A DNA stretch of 39,591 nucleotides from an uncultured Porphyromonadaceae bacterium (GTDB taxonomy: Bacteria; Bacteroidota; Bacteroidia; Bacteroidales; Muribaculaceae): the NCBI GenBank assembly GCA_900547825.1, contig URII01000020.1:1-39591 (forward strand). The letters are read 5' to 3'. Within the stretch, counting starts at the first letter, position 1, and each line of letters begins with the position of its first letter. A program made the position numbers and the translations under genes. This document shows, piece by piece, positions 14,974 through 23,666 of the stretch. Below the pieces are notes generated by a model, which saw nothing but the letters and a program-made list of their open reading frames with translations, was not told the origin of the DNA and ran no database searches.

Positions 14974-15005
14974 CAAAGTTAATGCACATATTTTATATTG
15001 CCAAA
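14974..15005 (-). promoter_or_regulatory. Promoter of the candidate small RNA
   Basis: On the minus strand TTTG (15005-15002), exactly 20 nt, TAACTTTG (14981-14974), then CA. This is one of the best consensus matches in the window, and no coding region follows it. Confidence 0.7.
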
Positions 15006-15014
15006 TAATTCGGC

Positions 15015-15064
15015 AGAAAAAGTTCATTCGAAAGCCGTTTTTTATGTTTTTATAACGGCATTCG
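15015..15064 (-). terminator. Terminator of the DUF4836/ABC operon
   Basis: On the minus strand CGAATGCCGTT (15064-15054) pairs with AACGGCTTTCG (15039-15029) at 10 of 11 positions, followed by AATGAACTTTTTC. It lies about 55 nt beyond the permease stop codon. Confidence 0.65.
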
Positions 15065-15119
15065 ACAATTTTATCAAAAATAAGTTTCGTTTGACGATCC
15101 GCCATTAACACACCGGCCA

Positions 15120-16328
15120 TTAAAGCCGGAAGCATCCAGCCACCTTACGGCGCACAGCTATGAAATTGACCGCCGTCACTGCAACCGTCACCAAAAAACC
15201 TGTAGCAACCGTAAGCCAGAGCGACGAACCGTCAAGCCCGATCGACTTCAAAGGCTCACCCCAAGCCTGCGACGCCACGACAACCACAACGAGCGATGCG
15301 GCAAGCACACAGAGATTGACCCAAGCCACAATAGTGTAATAACCCCGCGACACCTGAGCCGGAGTGTAACCGAGCATCATAAGCTGATGGAGTTTGTCAC
15401 GGTTTTTCTGTAACAGCAGGTAAAGGCTCAGAAGCAATATAAACAGGGCAAGAAGCGAAATCACAGCTCCCACGGAGATGACTACAGCCGTCACTATGGT
15501 CAGAAAATAGCTTGCGCGGCCGTTGTCGACCTTGTCGCCCGCACTCTCAAGGCCATGAACCTCGAGATACTTTGCAATAGCAGGATCTCCGGCTTTTTTC
15601 ACCTCTATTATAAGACGTGAGGGATCAGGCAACTGCTTTTCGGCAAACAGTGAATTGGCATGATCCATGAAACTCTGTGGCACGGCTATGGTATTCAGCC
15701 GCGATGAGAAACCTACAATCCTGGCGTCGACCCATTGTTGACGTCCGTTGCCGCTAAGCGACATGCGAAGCGGCACCATCCCCACCATGCCCTCGCTCAC
15801 CTGCGGCAATCCGCGCGATGCGGCGAAACCGAAGTTATAAAGCGTCAGATAATCCTTTGATATGATAACAGGCACGGGATCGGACGATTCGGGATCATAA
15901 TCCCATTCGGAAGGTTTCACATCGAAATACTCATCGGGAATGGATTCAAGGAATAATGCCGTGGACAGATTCCTGCCACCCATCTCCACCGACGCATATA
16001 CATTGAAGGCGGCAGCTGTAAACGGTGCCATACGCGCCACCCATGGTTGCCGGGCAAGATCCTCACGAAGAGAGGGAGCAATAGTGTTGTCGCCGCCGAA
16101 AAGCGACCCCATTCCCGACACCTTGCGCGACACAATCAGATAGTCGCGTGAAAGGAAACTGTCATCAGCATCACGTGCCGCCGTCACATCGCGGTAAAAC
16201 TGCATGGCCGTAAGCACTATTGCGAGACCTATGAAATTGGCCACGGCATAACCGGCTATCTGACCCACACTGATGTTGCGGCGCAGCAGCCTGTTGATAA
16301 GATTATGATGTTTCATTTTACGAGTCAT
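15120..16328 (-). CDS. ABC transporter permease, FtsX/MacB-like
   Basis: 402 residues. An N-terminal transmembrane helix (about 21-42, GQIAGYAVANFIGLAIVLTAM) is followed by a large extracytoplasmic domain (about 45-275). Three C-terminal helices follow (about 277-308, 324-352, 370-394), the FtsX/MacB topology. The cytoplasmic loop LLLQKNRDKLHQLMMLGYTPAQVSRGYY is the typical 'xxLxxLGY' coupling segment that contacts the ATPase. FtsX/MacB permeases act in lipoprotein release, efflux or envelope signalling rather than bulk import. It starts 4 nt after the ATPase gene; ATG 16316 is an alternative start. With DUF4836 upstream, this is one three-gene operon; the transported species is unknown. Confidence 0.82.
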   Translation of the reverse strand: MTRKMKHHNLINRLLRRNISVGQIAGYAVANFIGLAIVLTAMQFYRDVTAARDADDSFLSRDYLIVSRKVSGMGSLFGGDNTIAPSLREDLARQPWVARMAPFTAAAFNVYASVEMGGRNLSTALFLESIPDEYFDVKPSEWDYDPESSDPVPVIISKDYLTLYNFGFAASRGLPQVSEGMVGMVPLRMSLSGNGRQQWVDARIVGFSSRLNTIAVPQSFMDHANSLFAEKQLPDPSRLIIEVKKAGDPAIAKYLEVHGLESAGDKVDNGRASYFLTIVTAVVISVGAVISLLALFILLLSLYLLLQKNRDKLHQLMMLGYTPAQVSRGYYTIVAWVNLCVLAASLVVVVVASQAWGEPLKSIGLDGSSLWLTVATGFLVTVAVTAVNFIAVRRKVAGCFRL

Positions 16329-16332
16329 GTGG

Positions 16333-17004
16333 TCAGAGGTTCATGGTAATGGCGAACGGAAGTTTCAGATGGTTGCCTACCGAAGTCGCTATCACAGCGG
16401 CCTCATGTTCAGAGGCCGTTTCCGCCACCAATTGCGCCAGCACCTCATTGCGGCGCCCGTCAAGATGGCTTACCGGCTCGTCAAGAAGCAGAAAATCAAA
16501 CGGCTGGCACAGCGCACGCACCAGCGCCACACGCTGCTGCTGCCCTATCGAAAGAGTCCCGGCCCTTTCGCCGGCCTTTCCCTCCACCTCAAGGCATTCC
16601 AACAGTTCCGTTATTCGTGATTCGGTATACCTGTCCGTCAGCCTGTTCTTGATCATGATGTTCTCCATCACCGTAAGCTCCGGAAACAGCCGCATATCCT
16701 GAGGCAGATAGGCTATATGGCTGCGGCGCACCTCACACCACTCAGCCACTGAAAGAGTGGCTATGTCACGCCCGTTGAATTCTATCACCCCCTCATAATC
16801 CGTGCGGTCACCGAATATAAAGCTGCATAACGACGACTTGCCCGTGCCGCTCTCGGCAGCCACGAGCCATGAACCTGGCCGCCGGAACACCACAGGCTGT
16901 GCGGCGAGCCAAACCTCCGATCCGGACACCGGCGACTCCCCGCGCGATGCTGAAAACACGCGGGGCAGAACGCCCCGCAGTGTTATGGTGTCAATACGTT
17001 GCAT
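16333..17004 (-). CDS. ABC transporter ATP-binding protein with altered Walker A and H-loop
   Basis: 223 residues. The ABC blocks are in order: Walker A AAESGTGKSSL (about 49-59; the usual first Gly of GxSGxGKS/T is Ala), Q-loop YLPQDMRLFPELTVMENI (about 94-111), signature LSIGQQQRVALVRAL (about 150-164) and Walker B DFLLLDEP (about 169-176). The D-loop is SHLDGR. The H-loop position reads VIATSVGNH, with Ser where His normally polarises the catalytic water, so ATPase activity may be weakened. Lys and both key acidic residues (Asp-Glu of Walker B) are kept. The first 35 residues lack the usual start strand pattern of LolD/MacB ATPases. It pairs with the permease encoded next. Confidence 0.85.
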   Translation of the reverse strand: MQRIDTITLRGVLPRVFSASRGESPVSGSEVWLAAQPVVFRRPGSWLVAAESGTGKSSLCSFIFGDRTDYEGVIEFNGRDIATLSVAEWCEVRRSHIAYLPQDMRLFPELTVMENIMIKNRLTDRYTESRITELLECLEVEGKAGERAGTLSIGQQQRVALVRALCQPFDFLLLDEPVSHLDGRRNEVLAQLVAETASEHEAAVIATSVGNHLKLPFAITMNL

Positions 17005-17017
17005 CTGTACCTCGCTG

Positions 17018-18409
17018 TCATTTTGTCATAACGGCAAGAGTCTCAAGGAACCCGGCTTTAGTCCCGGTGAAGGTGCATTTGAACATCATTTCATTTCCCT
17101 TGAGAACACCTGAAAAATCCACTCCGCACGAAGGTGCGCCACGGAAATATCCTGTAAGCGAGGGAATAATCACCGACAGAGCCATGTCATTGTTCTGCAC
17201 CCGCGATGTAAGACTGTTGTTGCGGGTGGATTCTATGGGCACGGTGGCCACGGCAAGATTGCCGTCGGCATTGGCGAGATAGAATGTCGTGCCCTGAAGC
17301 ACAGCCTTGTAACCGGGACCTGACTTCTCCACCTTGGCTCCATAAGTGCCGAGCATGGCATTAAGATCGGAAACAGCCTCGTCCACCTTGGCCTGCGGCA
17401 TTTTCACCATAGCTATGAATTTCAGATTGTCTATATCGGCCGTTGCATTGGGATCAGGTGTAACCATAGCTATCGACAATGTGCCGTCGACCTGACGGAG
17501 ATAAGGTATCAGCGCACCGAGTATGGCTCTCTGCTGGAAACCCAACATGCCTGTGGCTCCTTGAATGGCCTGGGCAAGTTTCTCGCCGTCCTTCACACCC
17601 ATTGCGAACACCAGATTGAAATCTCCGGGCACATAACGCAGAAAATCCGTGTCAATCTCCTGAAAATAATCCTGCTTTATCTCTTCGCCGGTGGATTTTA
17701 CCCACTTCATGTTCACACCCATGGTGTTGCCGTCAAGAATCACATCGGCCAAAGTCCATGAATCCTTGTCGCCGAATCCGCTGCCTGCCATATTGGCCAC
17801 AATGCCGGCCGCATGAGTTGTGGCCATAAAGTCATTGAGCGCCGTGACAGAACCCACCGACTTGCCTTCGCCCGAAGCTGACTCAAGAATACCGTCAACA
17901 GTCTCTGCAGCTTTCTCGGGTTCCATCTGCACGAGCCAGCCGCGGTCCTCCTTTATAAGCACACTCTGTTTGCCGGAGAAATACACAGTGTAGCCTTTCA
18001 CCTCGCTCTTCTGTGCCTTGTTCTCCCCTTTCGTGGCAAGATTGTCAATCTCCGCGGCATCAGTGACAATAAACGTCATGACCGGATCACGCATTCCATC
18101 AGGCTGAAAAATCACAAGCTTCTCGATATCTATACCTTTGGCAACCGCACTGAGAGCCGACAGATCGATTTGCCCTAACTTACCGAAGGGAAAAACGGAT
18201 TTAAGAGCATCGCTCATCTTCAGGCCGTCCTTCTCAAATGAACATCCCATATTGGAAAGCACATCCTTGGCATTGACCATAGCCACCGCCTTGGAGTCCA
18301 CAGGCACGGAATCAAGCAGAGCCGTGTCCTTGGAGTTACACGACCAGATCATACATACGAGCGCCGCTGCCACAGCCGGGAGCATCCGCCGGAGGATTGT
18401 TGTTTTCAT
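17018..18409 (-). CDS. DUF4836 family lipoprotein
   Basis: 463 residues from ATG 18409, which gives a lipoprotein signal: KTTILRR, a hydrophobic stretch (MLPAVAAALVCMIWS) and a Cys at 24 followed by NSKD. The mature part opens LLDSVPVDSKAVAMVNAKDVL and continues with repeated strand/helix blocks (KGIDIEKLVIFQPDG, VKGYTVYFSGKQSVLIKED, LRYVPGDFNLVFAMGVKDGE), the pattern of Bacteroidales DUF4836 proteins. Function is unknown; it is probably envelope-anchored. An ATG at 18415 is equally possible. It heads the operon with the ABC ATPase 13 nt downstream and is divergent from the TonB-dependent receptor gene. Confidence 0.75.
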   Translation of the reverse strand: MKTTILRRMLPAVAAALVCMIWSCNSKDTALLDSVPVDSKAVAMVNAKDVLSNMGCSFEKDGLKMSDALKSVFPFGKLGQIDLSALSAVAKGIDIEKLVIFQPDGMRDPVMTFIVTDAAEIDNLATKGENKAQKSEVKGYTVYFSGKQSVLIKEDRGWLVQMEPEKAAETVDGILESASGEGKSVGSVTALNDFMATTHAAGIVANMAGSGFGDKDSWTLADVILDGNTMGVNMKWVKSTGEEIKQDYFQEIDTDFLRYVPGDFNLVFAMGVKDGEKLAQAIQGATGMLGFQQRAILGALIPYLRQVDGTLSIAMVTPDPNATADIDNLKFIAMVKMPQAKVDEAVSDLNAMLGTYGAKVEKSGPGYKAVLQGTTFYLANADGNLAVATVPIESTRNNSLTSRVQNNDMALSVIIPSLTGYFRGAPSCGVDFSGVLKGNEMMFKCTFTGTKAGFLETLAVMTK

Positions 18410-18445
18410 AATCATACAAATTTTCGATAAAACTAATTTTGCCCG

Positions 18446-18476
18446 TAAATATACGATATTTATCCCTCTCACCAAA
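18446..18476 (-). promoter_or_regulatory. Promoter of the DUF4836/ABC operon
   Basis: On the minus strand TTTG (18476-18473), 19 nt, TATATTTA (18453-18446). The leader to ATG 18409 is about 30 nt. Confidence 0.5.
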
Positions 18477-18591
18477 CCCGTTTATATAATTTTCAAGCGG
18501 ATTTCGAGAAATAATCGAAGCGCCAAATGTTAAATACGAGGTCAAAGATTTAATATTTGATTTTAAATTTTTAGATTTAAATAAATATATT

Positions 18592-18599
18592 TAAATTTG
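18592..18599 (+). promoter_or_regulatory. -7 box of the TonB-dependent receptor gene
   Basis: TAAATTTG followed by CA, about 70 nt before the ATG, in an A+T-rich stretch. No TTG lies at 20 nt, so the -33 box is not assigned. Confidence 0.45.
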
Positions 18600-18669
18600 C
18601 ATTCATTGAATCACATACGCTTCATAAGCAACTAACTATCAGTAATAAACCAAACCAAGCAACACAAGT

Positions 18670-21396
18670 ATGAAGAAGAGGCTATTTCTCTTAGTCACTG
18701 CATTATGGGTGACTTTCTTCTCGGCATTCGCTGCCGACAAAATCTGCCGGGGCATAGTGGTTGACGAAAACGGCGAACCGATGGTGGGCGTCGTGGTGTC
18801 AGCTGCCGGCCAGAAAGGCGGGGCCACAACCGACATCGACGGCAAATTCTCTATCAAAGTGCCTGAAGCCACCAAGGCCCTCGAGTTTGAATTTGTAGGC
18901 TACAAGCGGGCCAACGTGCCTGCCGGAGGCCAGATGGGTACCATAAAACTTGAAGTGGCAGCCAACATGCTTCAGGACGTAGTGGTGACACAGTCAATAG
19001 CCCGCACACGCGAGACCCCTGTGGCCGTGTCGGCTGTCGACGCATCCACCATCGAGGCCAAACTCTCCAACCAGGAGTTTCCCGAAGTGCTCAAAACCAC
19101 TCCCGGTGTATGGGCCACCAAGGAAGGCGGCGGCTACGGCGACGCCAAGATCAACATGCGCGGATTCAAGAGCGCCAACATAGCCATGCTCATCAACGGC
19201 GTGCCCGTCAACGACATGGAATGGGGCGGAGTCTATTGGAGCAACTGGGCCGGACTGTCAGATGTGACAACCTCCATGCAGACCCAGCGCGGATTAGGTG
19301 CGGCCATACTCTCCGTGCCCTCTGTAGGCGGTACCATCAACATCACCACCCGCTCACTTGAAACCAAGAAAGGGGGCAGCGTATGGTACGGCATGGGCAA
19401 CGACGGCCTTAACCAGTTCGGCGCAATGGTATCCACCGGCCTTATGAAAAACGGCTGGGCACTCACTCTGCTCGGATCCCGCAAATGGGGCGACGGCTAC
19501 ATACAGGGCACCCCCTTCGACGCCTACACATGGTTCGTCAACCTCTCCAAGCGCATCAACGACTCACACCAGCTGTCACTTACCGCCTTCGGCTCGCCGC
19601 AGTGGCACGACAAGCGCAGCAACGGCGACGGCCTGTCAATAGAAGGATGGCAGAATGTCAAGAACTATATGGACGGCGAAAGCCCCTACCGTTACAACCC
19701 CACGTTCGGTTACGACAACGAAGGCCGGGTGCGCACCTCATCAAAGAACCGCTTCCACAAACCTCAGATCTCCCTTAACCATATCTGGCAGATCGACCAC
19801 AAATCCTCACTGTCGTCAGTGGTATATGTGTCGCTCGCCAATGGCGGCGGCTACTCGGGCCAGGGACGCGGCACCTACAACGGCACATCGCTCAGCTATT
19901 CGTCATGGTACGGCGCTACCGACGGCAACCTCAACACACTGTTCCGCCGTCCCGACGGCACATTCGACTACGGTGCCATACAGGACATGAACGCCGCATC
20001 CACCACCGGCTCCAACATGGTGATGTCGCAGAGCAACAACTCCCATGAATGGTACGGACTCGTGTCGACCTACAACAATCAGCTCACCGACCGCCTGAAA
20101 CTCACCGGAGGTATCGACGTACGCTACTATGTGGGTCACCATAACAACAAGATCATCGACCTTTACGGAGGCGAATATTACATGGACGACAGCACCCGCA
20201 AAGGCGTCAAGCCCGAAAACAACGCGGCAGCAGCCGACCCCAATTGGAAATACGAGCACCTCGGCGTAGGCGATGTGGTATACCGCGACTACGACGGACA
20301 CACCCATCAGGAAGGCATCTATGCCCAGGGCGAATACAAATTCTGGGGCAACAGAATGACGGCAATCCTCGCCGGCTCGCTCTCCAACACCGGCTATCAG
20401 CGCGAGGACTTCCTCTATTACGACAAAGCCCACAGCAAGAGCAAATGGGTCAACTTCATAGGCGGCACCATAAAGGGCGGCGTAAACTACAATATCGACC
20501 GCCACAACAACGTATACTTCAACGGCGGATATATATCCCGTGCACCGTTCTTCTCAGGCGGCGCATTCCTCCAGTCCACCACATCCAACGCCACCAACCC
20601 CAACGCCGTGAACGAGAAAGTAGGGGCTATTGAAATCGGTTACGAGTACCACTCGCCCATGTTCACTTTCACATTCAACGGCTACTATACCAAATGGCTC
20701 GACAAGACAATGACCAAAGGCAGCGACATCACATCAGGCGAACATGCCGGCGACCGCTATTACCTTAACATGGAGGGTGTCGACGCACGCCACATGGGCC
20801 TTGAATTCAATTTCAAATACCGACCCACAACATGGCTCGACGTCGACGGTATGCTCTCGCTCGGCGACTGGATCTGGGACAGCAACGCCACCGGTTATTT
20901 CTACAACCAGGAGGGCCAGCCTCTGGCCGACCTCCGCGGCAACCTCGCCTCCGGAATACTCGCTCCCGACCATGCCAGCGCCACTGTAAACCAAAAAGGC
21001 GTGAAAGTGGGCGGATCAGCCCAGACAACAGGTGCCCTCGGCCTACAGTTCAAGCCTTTCAAAGGTTTCCGCATCGGTGCCGACTGGACTTTCTCAGCCC
21101 GCAACTACAGCGACTATACCATCGTTGCAAGCCAGCTCGGAGCCAACACCACCCTCAACGTCGGTGATCCCTGGAGAATACCCTGGGGCAACCAGTTTGA
21201 CATGAACGCCAGCTACAAGTTCAAGATAGGCGGTGTCGACGCCACCCTGTTCGGCAACGTCAACAACCTTTTCAACTACAATTACGTTGTTGACGCCACA
21301 ACAGCATCCGACGCCCGCGGCACATGGGACAACGCTTACCGCGTGTTCTACAGCTTCGGCCGCACATATTCAGTTCGCCTTAAAATTTCATTCTAA
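18670..21396 (+). CDS. TonB-dependent receptor with carboxypeptidase-like N-domain
   Basis: 908 residues. Signal peptide 1-21 (ending SAFAAD). The carboxypeptidase regulatory-like domain is at about 24-100 (CRGIVVDENGEPMVGVVVSA, GGATTDIDGKFSIKVP, LEFEFVGYK). The plug follows at about 104-225 with MLQDVVVTQSIARTRETPVAVSAVD, INMRGFKSANIAMLINGVPVNDM and VGGTINITTRS. The remainder is an outer-membrane barrel ending SFGRTYSVRLKISF with the expected terminal Phe. Such receptors import siderophores, vitamins or oligomers with TonB-ExbBD energy. It is not a SusC type: the plug lacks the SusC extension pattern and no SusD follows. The next gene, 12 nt downstream, encodes an OB-fold lipoprotein, likely its surface partner. 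The cargo is unknown. Confidence 0.88.
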   Translation: MKKRLFLLVTALWVTFFSAFAADKICRGIVVDENGEPMVGVVVSAAGQKGGATTDIDGKFSIKVPEATKALEFEFVGYKRANVPAGGQMGTIKLEVAANMLQDVVVTQSIARTRETPVAVSAVDASTIEAKLSNQEFPEVLKTTPGVWATKEGGGYGDAKINMRGFKSANIAMLINGVPVNDMEWGGVYWSNWAGLSDVTTSMQTQRGLGAAILSVPSVGGTINITTRSLETKKGGSVWYGMGNDGLNQFGAMVSTGLMKNGWALTLLGSRKWGDGYIQGTPFDAYTWFVNLSKRINDSHQLSLTAFGSPQWHDKRSNGDGLSIEGWQNVKNYMDGESPYRYNPTFGYDNEGRVRTSSKNRFHKPQISLNHIWQIDHKSSLSSVVYVSLANGGGYSGQGRGTYNGTSLSYSSWYGATDGNLNTLFRRPDGTFDYGAIQDMNAASTTGSNMVMSQSNNSHEWYGLVSTYNNQLTDRLKLTGGIDVRYYVGHHNNKIIDLYGGEYYMDDSTRKGVKPENNAAAADPNWKYEHLGVGDVVYRDYDGHTHQEGIYAQGEYKFWGNRMTAILAGSLSNTGYQREDFLYYDKAHSKSKWVNFIGGTIKGGVNYNIDRHNNVYFNGGYISRAPFFSGGAFLQSTTSNATNPNAVNEKVGAIEIGYEYHSPMFTFTFNGYYTKWLDKTMTKGSDITSGEHAGDRYYLNMEGVDARHMGLEFNFKYRPTTWLDVDGMLSLGDWIWDSNATGYFYNQEGQPLADLRGNLASGILAPDHASATVNQKGVKVGGSAQTTGALGLQFKPFKGFRIGADWTFSARNYSDYTIVASQLGANTTLNVGDPWRIPWGNQFDMNASYKFKIGGVDATLFGNVNNLFNYNYVVDATTASDARGTWDNAYRVFYSFGRTYSVRLKISF

Positions 21397-21408
21397 GTTT
21401 TTGACACA

Positions 21409-23451
21409 ATGAAAATCAACCGTATTACAAATATAGCCCTTGGAGTTTCAGTTGCCTTGGCGTTCACGGCATGTGACGAAAATTCCTGGAACGACGACCA
21501 CCTCAAGGGATTCGAGAGCGGCCCTGACAACAACCGCACCGAAAATGTAGCCTATACCCTCACAGCCGCCGACTATGCGGCTCTGGCCTCAAACGCCGAA
21601 GCAGTAAAAGCAGCCGGCGAAGAAGGCGCAGCCGCTCTCACGGCCATAGGTGCCAACCAGTGTTTCGCCACCGCGGAAGAGGCTATCCGTTATATCCCCT
21701 ATCTGCTGGGCAGCCCTGATTTTCCATATTTCTCGCTCGCCAACGGCTCTTCGATAAAGCTGACCTATAACGTGGCCGGATCTCTGCCAGGCGAAGTCAC
21801 CGCCATCAACACCTCCATGGAATCCGCCACCATCAGCGAGGACCAGTACAAGGAACTGTGGGGTAGCCGCCAGCGTTACGTCACGGCATTCACACCCGAG
21901 AAAGCCCCCGACAAATATATACCCGGCTTCCTCTCCGACATGTATGAGGATCCTGCCGAAGGACAATTCGTCATGGTGACCTACAATTACTCGGCTGAGG
22001 AACCCGACTTCGACGCTCCGGCAGCCGCCCCCCGACGTGCCGGCGCACAGCTCTCATCAGTGATCGGATCAATGAAAACCGGCGATGAAGTCACAGTGAA
22101 AGGTGTCGTTACCGGCATATGCAACCGCGGGTTTATCCTCACCGACAACTCCGGATCCGTGCTTTGCTACCAGGCCTCTGGCTTCAACACCGACGATGTG
22201 GCCATAGGCGACATCATTGAGCTGACCCAGACAGTGAGCGCCTACAACAAAGGCCTACAGCTTGCCATCTCCACCGGTTCCTACACCAAGACCGGAACAA
22301 TGGCTTACTCCTACCCGGAACCTGCCGTGATCGACGGTGCGGCAATGGATCAGGCCATACAGCGCTCCACCGACGCCCCCGCCGAATACGTGCGCTTCAC
22401 AGGTACCCTGTCGCTCTCCGGCTCCTATGTCAACATAACTGTGCCCGGAGCCTCCACAGCTGTCGGTTCCGGCTATCAGGTTCCGGCATCAATTACCGAC
22501 GGGCTTGACTCCGGTGTAAGCTATGTGTTCACGGGTTATTTCACCTCCATCTCACAGAGTGGAGGAGCACCCAAATACTATAACGTGCTCATAACCGGCG
22601 TGGAAGAAGCCCCTGCGCCTTCCTACACAGTGGATTCACAGCGCCGCAACGACCTTTATGTATATCAGGACGGCCAGTGGGTCAAACCCGACGGAATATC
22701 CGTTATCCAGCCTGAGGAATACACGCTCATGGGCCAGAAATACGAAAACTTCTCCGAACCCGCCTATTATCTGCCCGTTTACCTTAGCCGCAAATTCCCC
22801 TATGCCGCCGAGGGTGACACCCACAGCGTGGTCTACAAATTCTATTCCGGCGGAGCCACCTCATGGACTTGCAGCTATTTCCTCTTCAAGGAGGGCAAAT
22901 GGACTATTGACAAAGGGGTTGTCACCGAGCAATATGTACACCGCAACGGCGCATGGCTCTACGATCCTTCGGTAGTGATCACGCTCCCCGCCGGAAAAGG
23001 CATAGCCATAAGCACGCAATATTTCCAGACCTGCGTCGACTGGGTATTCGAGAACATATGCAAGCCGCTCGGCGACACAAGCATAAAGAGCGGCCAGTTC
23101 TATGTCACCTCCTACGGCAACAATGAATACTATTCGGGCACCTCGGCCTATCAGGGCAACCTTGACCTGCGAGCCGACAAGGCACGCGACCAGTATCCCG
23201 AAGGTTGGGCCGATTACACTGACGAGCAGATACCCGACGTGATGATGACCCGCTTCTGCAAGGAAGTAATGCCCGGTGCTCTGGCAATACTGCATCCCGA
23301 GGCAAAGCCTGTCGACGGAGTGGATGTAACCTACACCGTGAACTTCTCAGTCTACACCGGTTCGACCAACGCCTACACCGCAGTGTTCCGTGTCACAGCT
23401 CCCGGCAAATTCGAATACGTAAGCTGCGACTGGTTCAAGGCCGAAGAATAA
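21409..23451 (+). CDS. OB-fold surface lipoprotein (DUF5689-like), receptor partner
   Basis: 680 residues. Lipoprotein signal with Cys22 (VALAFTACDENSW), the acidic residues after Cys fitting surface export in Bacteroidota. Residues about 40-200 form an all-alpha/beta region with TLTAADYAALASN. An OB-fold of the DUF5689/YhcR type spans about 208-325 (LSSVIGSMKTGDEVTVKGVVTGICNRGFILTDNSGSVLCY, QLAISTGSYTK). The C-terminal half has repeats of the pattern YVYQDGQWVKPDG/FLFKEGKWTIDKG/YVHRNGAWLYDP, likely short beta modules. OB-folds often bind nucleic acid or glycans, so extracellular DNA capture is one possibility, unproven. It follows the TonB-dependent receptor closely and ends in a strong terminator, so the two form an operon. 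Confidence 0.72.
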   Translation: MKINRITNIALGVSVALAFTACDENSWNDDHLKGFESGPDNNRTENVAYTLTAADYAALASNAEAVKAAGEEGAAALTAIGANQCFATAEEAIRYIPYLLGSPDFPYFSLANGSSIKLTYNVAGSLPGEVTAINTSMESATISEDQYKELWGSRQRYVTAFTPEKAPDKYIPGFLSDMYEDPAEGQFVMVTYNYSAEEPDFDAPAAAPRRAGAQLSSVIGSMKTGDEVTVKGVVTGICNRGFILTDNSGSVLCYQASGFNTDDVAIGDIIELTQTVSAYNKGLQLAISTGSYTKTGTMAYSYPEPAVIDGAAMDQAIQRSTDAPAEYVRFTGTLSLSGSYVNITVPGASTAVGSGYQVPASITDGLDSGVSYVFTGYFTSISQSGGAPKYYNVLITGVEEAPAPSYTVDSQRRNDLYVYQDGQWVKPDGISVIQPEEYTLMGQKYENFSEPAYYLPVYLSRKFPYAAEGDTHSVVYKFYSGGATSWTCSYFLFKEGKWTIDKGVVTEQYVHRNGAWLYDPSVVITLPAGKGIAISTQYFQTCVDWVFENICKPLGDTSIKSGQFYVTSYGNNEYYSGTSAYQGNLDLRADKARDQYPEGWADYTDEQIPDVMMTRFCKEVMPGALAILHPEAKPVDGVDVTYTVNFSVYTGSTNAYTAVFRVTAPGKFEYVSCDWFKAEE

Positions 23452-23487
23452 CAACCTATCCCCTATACGAGGGATTTACGTACAACA

Positions 23488-23525
23488 GGCCCGGCTGCGC
23501 ATCAACCCGCAGCCGGGTTTGTTTC
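23488..23525 (+). terminator. Terminator after the OB-fold lipoprotein
   Basis: CCCGGCTGCG (23490-23499) and CGCAGCCGGG (23508-23517), 10 perfect pairs around an 8-nt loop, followed by TTTGTTT. Confidence 0.85.
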
Positions 23526-23666
23526 ATAATATTCGCCATATTATTTTCATCGTTTTGATTGGATATGTCAGGGATTTTTACGAGTTTTGTAAGTAAAGAT
23601 GGCTTCAATTCCCAATTGTAGCAATTTTAAAGCAAACCAATTGTGTCACTACAAAACGCAGTATAT

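Noticed and set aside
19903..20505. Antisense open frame (200 codons) within the TonB receptor gene
   Set aside because: It is a Val/Ala-rich shadow produced by G+C-rich codons on the coding strand.
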